From Hemileia vastatrix (taxonomy: Eukaryota; Basidiomycota; Pucciniomycetes; Pucciniales; Zaghouaniaceae): a stretch of 64,000 bases of DNA. Numbering within the stretch: position 1 is the first letter of the stretch; the number at the start of each line of letters is the position of its first letter. The position numbers were made by a program, and so were the translations under genes. This document shows positions 57,573 through 64,000 of the stretch, piece by piece. The DNA lies in contig JASXTE010000001.1 in NCBI GenBank assembly GCA_030280995.1, positions 29,296,606 through 29,360,605 on the forward strand. Reading direction: 5' to 3'. Under the pieces are notes generated by a model. That model saw nothing but the letters and a program-made list of their open reading frames with translations, ran no database searches and was not told the DNA's origin.

Positions 57573-58529
57573 ATGAACTGCCCTACTCCCACACCTACGC
57601 CTCCACACCCTAAAGCAGATGGGGGAATGATTACGCGACAATTTTCACAAACTTGCACAGCTTGTGAAAGCATGGAATATTTTTGTGTCGAAAGTATGGC
57701 GACTCGAGGCCCTCGCCAGAAATGCAAGTTTTGCCGTTGGCAACGAGTGGCGTGCAATGCGTTGACGAAGAACGCGGAGATCGAACAACGGTTCACCAAG
57801 ACCAAGTTTTGGGTAATCCCTAAAACAAAAGAGGTGGTCGAAGACATTTGGGATATCTCGATTGAAGATGAACAATTGGTGGGGTAAAATGATAAGGAGC
57901 TAAATAACGAGATCACAACCTGGGTAACCCAGGCCACGAGTTCGAAGCGAGGTGTCGAGGAAGAGGTCGACGATTTGGTGGAGGAAGATGAAGATGAAGT
58001 CCCTGTTCCAGGGCGGGCACCCAAGAAACAATGGGTGGTCATCGAAGACGACAAGGAGGAAAGAGAAGCAGAGGTAGAGGTGACGCCAAGGTTATTCTTA
58101 GAGCCTGACCCCATCTTCGAGGTAAGTTTTCAATTTTTTTTTTTTTTTTTAAGGAGGAGGTTACTGATGAGTTTTGTTTAGACATCAAATACTCTTAAAA
58201 ACCCGATTGGGGAGCCTGCGCCGCTCTTACCAACTGAGGCAAACCCTCCAGCTACGGATTTAGTCGAAGAACCTGAAGACACACTGGACCAGGTGTGGTC
58301 AAAGAAACCTCGTCAAGGTCGACGAGTAAGGTTTGCGGAAGAGTTATGTGGGGAGGTTGAGACAATTATCGAAGCTGCTTCCTTCGACGTGGCAGAGGAA
58401 CTCTTGGAGATTGGTGAGGTGGTTCCGGTAGGAGAGGAGGAGGTATTTGAGAAATGCAGGAAGGAGATAAGGGTAGTTTTGGAGAAAATGAAAAGATTGG
58501 TTCGAGAAAAATTAAGAGAAAAAATTTGA
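57573..58529 (+). pseudogene. Zn2Cys6-like protein gene, one intron, one internal stop
   Basis: Exons 57573-58121 and 58182-58529; the 60-bp intron has GTAAGT and TTTAG and keeps the frame. The N-terminus has a cysteine cluster CX2CX6C-X12-CX2CX6C (CTACESMEYFC then CKFCRWQRVAC), the spacing of fungal binuclear Zn(II)2Cys6 DNA-binding domains. It is unusual in having few basic residues in the first half. The rest is acidic and low in complexity (EEDEDEVPVPG), with a basic patch KKPRQGRRVRF and a charged C-terminal helix. TAA at 57885-57887 interrupts an otherwise single frame of about 299 codons. Function unknown; a regulator or a transposon-carried protein are both possible. It is tail to tail with the minus-strand element at 59441. 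Confidence 0.6.
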
Positions 58530-59440
58530 AATGAAAAGGAGATGTAAAGAAGTAGAAAAATTTGTATTTTAGTTTTATTTTATTTTATTTTATTTATTTA
58601 TTTATTTTTATTTTTATTTTTATTTTTATTTTTATTTATTTATTTTTTTTAGTGTGGGTGAATATTATTAATTTTATAAGATTTGAAGTTTTAAAATAAA
58701 AAATTTTAGAATTTGAAAGAAGAAATTTAAAGAAAGAAAAAAGTTGTTTAATTTGAAGGAAGTTTTAAGGTTTTAAAAGGAAAATTTTATGTAAGAAAAG
58801 GGAGAGAAAAAGAAACGGTTGATAATTGAGATGAGTTTGTTAAGTTGAGAATTTAATGAAAGAAGAATTTTTTTTTTTTTTTTTTTTTGGAAATTTTAGT
58901 TGAAAAGAGAGGAAGAAGAAAGAAAAGAAAAAAAACAGAATTTAGAATTTAAAGAGAATTTGAAAAGAAGAATCATTTGTTCGAAGAATTATTATAGGGA
59001 GATTTAGAGGTTGAAGTTAAGTTCGAGGAAATGGTCGTGCCGTACAAGATTTGATGGTTCGAAGAAAAGAAAATTTTTAAAGAGAGAATAAATTTTTAGA
59101 GAAGAAAATTTTAAAGAGAATTTTAAATTTAAGAAAAGAATGTATTTTGGAGAATTGAAAAAGAGAAAAGAAAGAAAATATTTAGAGAGATTTAAGAGTT
59201 TTGTTATTTTATTTTATTATTTATGTTTATTCTATTTATTTTATTTTATTTTTATTTTATTTTATTTTATTTTATTTTATTTTATTTAATTTTACCTTTG
59301 ATTTTACTTTTAGTTGGTTTTTAGAGAAAAATTATATAGAAGTAGAAGAAAGAAAAAGAAGAGAAAGAAAAGAGAAAACAAGGTTAAGAAATTTAAGAGG
59401 TGTTTAGATTTTAAAGAAAGAAAGAAAAAGAAAAGAAATT
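58530..59440. repeat. Low-complexity purine-rich and TTTTA-rich tract
   Basis: TTTTA/TTTAT pentamer-type repeats at about 58570-58650 and 59195-59290, a T-run at 58868-58888, and long GAAAGA-type purine runs on the plus strand between and after them. ORFs here (for example 59314-59502, K/R-rich) follow from the base composition. Confidence 0.8.
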
Positions 59441-60073
59441 TTAAGGTTTTGGTTTTAAAAGATATTTCAAAGGAAAAAATTTTAGGAGTTCAGGGGCGTT
59501 AGAAACATTGATGGCTGGTTCCCAGGATGTTTTGTCTGAGTCATTGAGGAAGCCTTCCCATTCCACGAGGTATTGAAGTTTCCCCTTGCGTATTCTTGAA
59601 TCAAGGATACGACTTACTTCCCACTCTAGATGATCTTCTACTTCGACCGGTTCCGGAGGGGGTTGGTTCTTGCCTGGGTATATTTCTCGAGCCAGCTCCA
59701 GGAGAGATACATGGAAAACAGGGTGAATCGCCTGCCATTTAGGAGGTAACTTGAGTCGAAATGCCGTTTTAGAGACTTCAGAGTCAATGTCGAATGGTCC
59801 CAAGCGCTTTTCAGCCAGTTTCTTTGATGGTCGTGTTGTTCGAATGTTTCGTGCGTTGAGCCATACTTTGTTGCCTGGTTTAAAGGAAGGAGCAGATTGT
59901 CGATGTTTGTCGGCCTGTTCCTTGTATCTTCAAATCGCTGATTCCAAATTTGTTTTAAGTTCTTCTTGAAGTCGTGATATAGTTCAAAGATAATGTTCCG
60001 CAGGATGATTAGTTCCTACATGGATTGAGTTGTATCGAGGATGTCGTCCATAAATGGTTTCGAAGGGAGATTG
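59441..60073 (-). pseudogene. R integrase C-terminus and chromodomain
   Basis: The 120-codon piece 59441-59803 has the GPFDIDSEVSKTAFRLKLP barrel, HPVFHVSLLE and a clear chromodomain (WEVSRILDSRIRKGKLQYLVEW ... SWEPA). Upstream (59804-60073) the integrase linker is readable (KPGNKVWL, AEKRLGPF) with stops between. Chromodomains of this type usually bind methylated histone H3. Confidence 0.85.
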
Positions 60074-60538
60074 TCATGTCGAAGAATGAGTTGAGTTATT
60101 ATAAGCAAATTCGGCCAATGGTAACCATGTGGTCCAATTGTCTTGTTGGTAACTGACATACATTTGAAGATATTGTTTGAGGATTTGGTTAACTCTTTCT
60201 GTTTGACCATCGGTTTCAGGGTGATGGGCCGTGGAGAGGTTCCTCATGATATTGAGTTGTTGACACAGTTGGGTCCAGAATGTGGATACAAACAATGAGC
60301 CTCTATCTGAAATAATATCATTTGGTAAGCCATGTTTAGAAAATACATATTCTAGAAACAATTTTGATAAATCTTCTGCTGTAGCAGTAGTAGTGGTTTT
60401 AATGAAAATAGACATTTTTGAAAATCTATCTACTATTACTAATATAGCATCAAAATCATTAGAAATAGGAAGTTGAGAAATGAAATCCATCGATAAAGAT
60501 TCCCAAGGTTTAGAGGGAATAGGAAGTGGTTGAAGCAA
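60074..60538 (-). pseudogene. R integrase catalytic core
   Basis: 154 codons with all three acidic residues: SMDFISQLP, IISDRGSLF and TDGQTERVNQ. Ends at TGA 60074-60076 after NNSTHSST, where a glycine codon is expected. The same frame connects upstream to the zinc finger across the stop at 60581-60583. Confidence 0.88.
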
Positions 60539-60580
60539 CCCATACTTCTGGTGACAGGGAGCCTTATTCCTATTACATTC

Positions 60581-62293
60581 TTAACAAGCTTTTATATAGG
60601 CCTTGATTTCCCTGGTCATACCTGGCCAGAAGAAATCCCTCGCTATTAACTTGTAGGTTTTATCAACCCCAAAATGACCAGCTAATGGAGAATCATGTCG
60701 ACTATTGAAAATCCATAATTTTATCTCATTGTTGTCTGGTATGACTACTCTACCTTCGAAGACTAATAGGCCTGATTCAATACTAAATCTTTTGGCCCCT
60801 TGCTTCGAGAGTATTTTGTCTTTTAACCCTAAACAATATTCGTCCTTTGACTGAGCTTCAAGGATGTTGGATAGTGGATTTCGAAAAGATTGAATTGTCA
60901 TCAAATTAAGTTGATGAGGCATTAACATTGATTTGTTGAAGATTGATTGCACATTTGCTGGGCTCTTGTCAGAAAATGCGTCCCTCCGCTGTGGGTAAAC
61001 GTCGTCCCGACGTGACATGATATCTGGGACAATGCAGTTTTTTCCTGGGTGATAGGAAATAGAGAAAGAAAATTCAGACAAAAATTCAGCCCACCTGGCT
61101 AACACTTTAGAAGACATGAAGTATTTCAAAGCATTATGATCTGTTAAGATTTGAAAAGGACTATCTAGGCTGAGAAGAAAAGAACGCCATTTTTTAAGGC
61201 AATGGATAATAGCTAAAAGCTCTTTGTCATGAATTTCATAATTTAATTCTGCGGCTATGAGTTTGCGTGACTCAAAAGCAACAGGATGAAACAAATTTGT
61301 TTCAGGATTCAATTGGGAGATGACCCTTGCAATAGCATAATCGCTCGCATCTGTCTCAACTATTGTCAAGGCAGAAGGATCAAAATGTCGAAAAATTGGG
61401 GCTGTGGTGAACGCAGTTTTTAGTGCTTCGAATTCCTTTCGTGCTGTAGAAGTAAAAACAAAAGGAATGTCTTTTCTAAGAAGAGAAGTAAGATTGGAAA
61501 TAGTTTTAGAGTAATCTTTAATAAATCTTCTATAGAAGTTTGTAAAACCCAAAAATCCTTGGAGCGATTTAATGTTTTTGGGCTCAGGCCATTCCAGGAT
61601 TTTCTGGACTTTTTTGTCATCCATGACTAAACCGTCAGTGGACAACTTAAAGCCCAAAAAATCAATTGATTTGAGGTGGAATTCGCATTTATTATGCTTG
61701 GCGTAGAGACCATGATCTCGAAGACAATTTAGGACCTGTCGAACATGATGAATATGTTCATCTAGTTTTTTCAAGAATATTAAAATATCATCTAAATAGA
61801 CGACTACAAATTGTTCAACAACATCTTGAAAGATATCATTAACAAAAGTTTGAAAAGTTGAAGGTGCCTTACATAATCCAAAAGGCATAACTAAATATTC
61901 AAAACTACCAAATCTAGTGCGCATTGCAGTCAGTGGTTCATGACCTTCTGCAATGCAAATCAGATTATAAGCGCCTCTAAGATCAATTTTAGAAAAGAAA
62001 TTAGCACCATTGAAAAGGGTAAGAAGTAATGAAATAGGGGGAACAGGATATGCATTCTTCTTTGTGACTGTGTTGAGCTTTCTATAGTCAACACACAACC
62101 TAAGACTACCGTCCTTCTTTTTTACAAAGAGGACAGGGGAGCCGGTTGGAGATTTACTGGCTCTGATGAAACCTTTGGCTACATTCTCTGCAATGTAGTC
62201 TCGAAGAACTTGAGATTCGTCCTTTGATAAAAATAGACAGGACCTGCTGGAGGTACTGGGCCTATTAACTCTATTTGATGGTCGTAGGGTCAA
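60581..62293 (-). pseudogene. R reverse transcriptase, RNase H and integrase zinc finger (570 codons)
   Basis: Long open frame. RT: SPTGSPVLFVKKKDGSLRLC, VDYRKLNT, MPFGLCKAPSTF and catalytic YLDD at about residue 165 (61792-61803). RNase H: VETDASDYAIA, IHDKELLAI and LTDHNALKYF. Integrase HHCC finger: HDSPLAGHFGVDKT and KAYIKAC, then TAA at 60581-60583 between the two cysteines of the finger (a CAA to TAA change would explain it). The first 20 or so codons from ATG 62293 are out of frame with the true protein: a frameshift near 62245 separates this frame from the protease frame, so the ATG is not a real start. Confidence 0.9.
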
Positions 62294-63060
62294 TGAGGTG
62301 GTAACTTATTGGCCTTGCGGATTGAGAAAACATCGAGGAAATAGTGGTAGATTTCCGGTAGAGTTGATTTAATGGCTTCAACGTTGATTTGGTGGTCCTC
62401 TTCATCTTCGAGAGAATCTGTTGAGGGGATACCTGTATTGAGAGAGCAGAATTCGATTACTTCGAGACAATTTAAATCCTCTTCGAGTGAAGTCATCAAG
62501 CTAGAAGGGTTAGCCAATTGCTCATTTAGAGAAGGATAAGATGCTTGCAAGTCATCTGGCAGAGACTTGTCCTCTAGCAGGACATTGTCATGCGGGTTGT
62601 TCAACTCCCTATTGACCTGCATTGGAGAATCAGAAATATACTTAGAGTGTGGGGTGATCAATCCCTTAGTCCAATCAATTTCGGGATTCCAATGCATTAA
62701 AGAGTCATGGCCATGAATGGTATCGTCCATCCTTGGGGCGTCCAAGACTGATAATTCCCACTTGAAGGGGGGAAAGTTCGGAAAGTTGAAAACCCATAAA
62801 ACTTTCTTACTTACCCAATATTTGGGTTCCTCTGATTCGACCAAATAGATTGAAGTTTGATCGATATCTGTAAATGTTAGTTGAAGCTTCTCGGCAAAAG
62901 ATAAACTAACAAAAGAAATTGAAGCTCCAGAGTCTATAAGACAACTGAAAGGAATATCCTCCTTAAAAAGAATGAATCTCAAGCGGTTTAAGGCAACTCC
63001 AGTCCTTAAGACATGGAGGTTCTGTGCACTGGGAGAGATAAGATAGTTTGCTTTGCACAC
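62290..63060 (-). pseudogene. R aspartic protease region
   Basis: 256 codons. The protease motif CLIDSGASISFVS is at about residues 39-51, DSG being the variant common in chromoviruses. An acidic linker leads to DVFSIRKANKLPPH, the usual RT entry. TGA at 62290-62292 replaces what is normally an arginine in PPHRPYDH, consistent with CGA to TGA. Confidence 0.85.
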
Positions 63061-64000
63061 AAGTAAACTATCTTCTAGTTTTTTGACTTCGAACTAGTAC
63101 CTTCTCTTTCCTTCAACTTTACACAGTCTTCCAACTTGTGCTTACCCCCACAATACATACATAACCCATTACCTGCTCGTCTCTTCCTCTCAGCTTCTTT
63201 AAGTTCCCCTTTAGGATCCAGTACTTTGCTGATATTGCCTGGGGTCGAGCTTTTTGGTCAAGGTTTATCCTTTCCCTTATTGGGTTTGGATTGAGTCGAG
63301 GAGGATTGATTTGGTCATGGGTGTGAAGAAGGTCCCGATTTAAAATTTAGGCCTTGAGATTTGTTGGCATATCGACGATGTTGAAGTCGTCCTTGATAAA
63401 CGCCGTCAAGTTCGAGGGTTCAATCCATTAAATCCGTTAAAGTAGTCATCTTCTGACCGTGAAGATTTAATTGATCCAGAATCCTTGAAGGAAGTCCTTT
63501 CTTGAAATGATATTTAAAGGCAGCATCATTCCAACCTACTCGAGTTTGAAGTGCTCTGAAGTCCGAGATATATTCAGAGGCTTTACCTTTATCACTCATG
63601 CAAAGAAAATCAAGTTCAATTTCTGTGTTGTCTGTTTCATTAGGGTCCCCAAAACAACGTAAAAAGGTGGTCTTCGAACTTTTCCCAATTATTGATAAGT
63701 AAGTGGGTTTCTGTCGAAGAAAGCATGAGCAGATAAGGTTCAAACCATCTTGCTGCTTTCCCGGCTAGGAATGAAGAAGCGTAAACAACCTTTGATCGGT
63801 CGCTGTTAAAGGTTCGAGGGTCATTATGGAACAGTAGCTTGCAGGTTTGCAAGAAGGGTCTCAATCTGTTGGGGTGATCTCCGTCAAATTTGTCAGGAGA
63901 TTTCATAGAAGGAGTTTTGAACTTAGATCCCTCTGAAGATGTTGGATTTGAAAGGGTTTTCATGAAAAGTCTCATGAAATCTTCCAGAGAATTAGATGGT
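63061..64000 (-). pseudogene. R gag with zinc knuckle, 5' part outside the window
   Basis: Capsid pieces at 63640-63975 (PDKFDGDHPNRLRPFLQTC, LAGKAARWFEPYL) and 63420-63743 (ELDFLCMSDKGKASEYI, GLPSRILDQL), separated by a frameshift near 63650. Downstream, in DNA with stops, a CX2CX3HX4C knuckle (CMYCGGKHKLEDC) is encoded near 63125-63165. Order and motifs are typical of retrotransposon gag. The gag start is beyond 64000. Confidence 0.85.

Larger units (their letters stand above)
59441..64000 (-). mobile_element. Third Ty3/gypsy chromovirus (R), minus strand, gag running off the window
   Basis: Collinear gag, zinc knuckle, protease, RT, RNase H, integrase and chromodomain. It belongs to a different lineage from P and M: RT reads VDYRKLNT, SKIDLRGAYN and YLDD, the classic Ty3/Tf chromovirus style. 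At least three in-frame stops and two frameshifts make it inactive. The 5' LTR lies right of the window, and the 3' LTR could not be delimited in the low-complexity DNA left of 59441. Confidence 0.9.

Noticed and set aside
57554..58114. 186-codon serine-rich ORF on the minus strand
   Set aside because: It is antisense to the Zn2Cys6-like gene; the serine runs mirror acidic GAA/GAG codons of the plus-strand gene.
59201..59502. Lysine/arginine-rich ORFs
   Set aside because: They follow from purine-run composition and TTTTA repeats; no domain is recognisable.
1..64000. tRNA, rRNA or other structured RNA genes
   Set aside because: I looked for clover-leaf arrangements and conserved rRNA blocks and saw none; a covariance-model scan would be decisive.

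Overview
This window is a transposon graveyard from a fungal genome. Short introns of 57-70 bp with GTAAGT/GTATGT donors, Ty3/gypsy chromoviruses, and a PIF/Harbinger element with a SANT/Myb-like partner ORF point to a basidiomycete. The polyprotein style resembles elements I associate with rust fungi (Pucciniales); that host assignment is inference. The DNA is very AT-rich. I see no host housekeeping gene, tRNA or rRNA. The only non-transposon candidate is a broken Zn2Cys6-like gene near the right end.

Bases 1-24178 hold a nested stack of one plus-strand Ty3/gypsy family (called P; LTR about 1.17 kb, starting TGTCAGCC). Copy P-A (1-7321, 5' end off the window) lies in the gag of copy P-B (7322-24178). 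Copy P-C (13171-21981, complete, two LTRs, duplication AAAGC) lies in the integrase of P-B. P-B also carries a solo LTR of a second family (7444-8244, duplication GTTTC). Both P-A and P-B carry a copy of a 260-bp CACTA-type MITE with exact 3-bp duplications. P elements seem to use two overlapping gag/pol frames, with an A AAA AAG slippery site at the overlap.

Bases 24179-41560 hold a second, minus-strand gypsy family (M; LTR about 0.8 kb). M1 (24237-33784, two LTRs, duplication AGCTT) is inserted in the gag of M2 (24179-24236 plus 33785-36910). M3 (36911 to about 41560) interrupts the LTR of M2 and is truncated at its 5' side. Two further LTR-like insertions (32029-32928 and 37798-39071) sit in M1 and M3. 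All M coding regions are heavily decayed.

Bases 42130-56205 are a tandem satellite with a period of about 608 bp. Each monomer carries a 38-bp dyad of two 16-bp arms. On the left it grades into an older unit of about 235 bp. A 6.07-kb PIF/Harbinger transposon (45036-51109, 31-bp TIRs, duplication TAATA) split one monomer. It carries a SANT/Myb-like gene (+) and a DDE transposase gene (-), both spliced and both with premature stops. Between them lies a C-rich / 60-bp palindromic repeat / G-rich foldback of about 1 kb.

Bases 56206-64000 hold the Zn2Cys6-like gene (57573-58529, one intron, one internal stop), a purine-rich and TTTTA-rich tract, and a third, minus-strand chromovirus (59441 to beyond the window end). 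Its catalytic motifs survive but it has nonsense codons and frameshifts.
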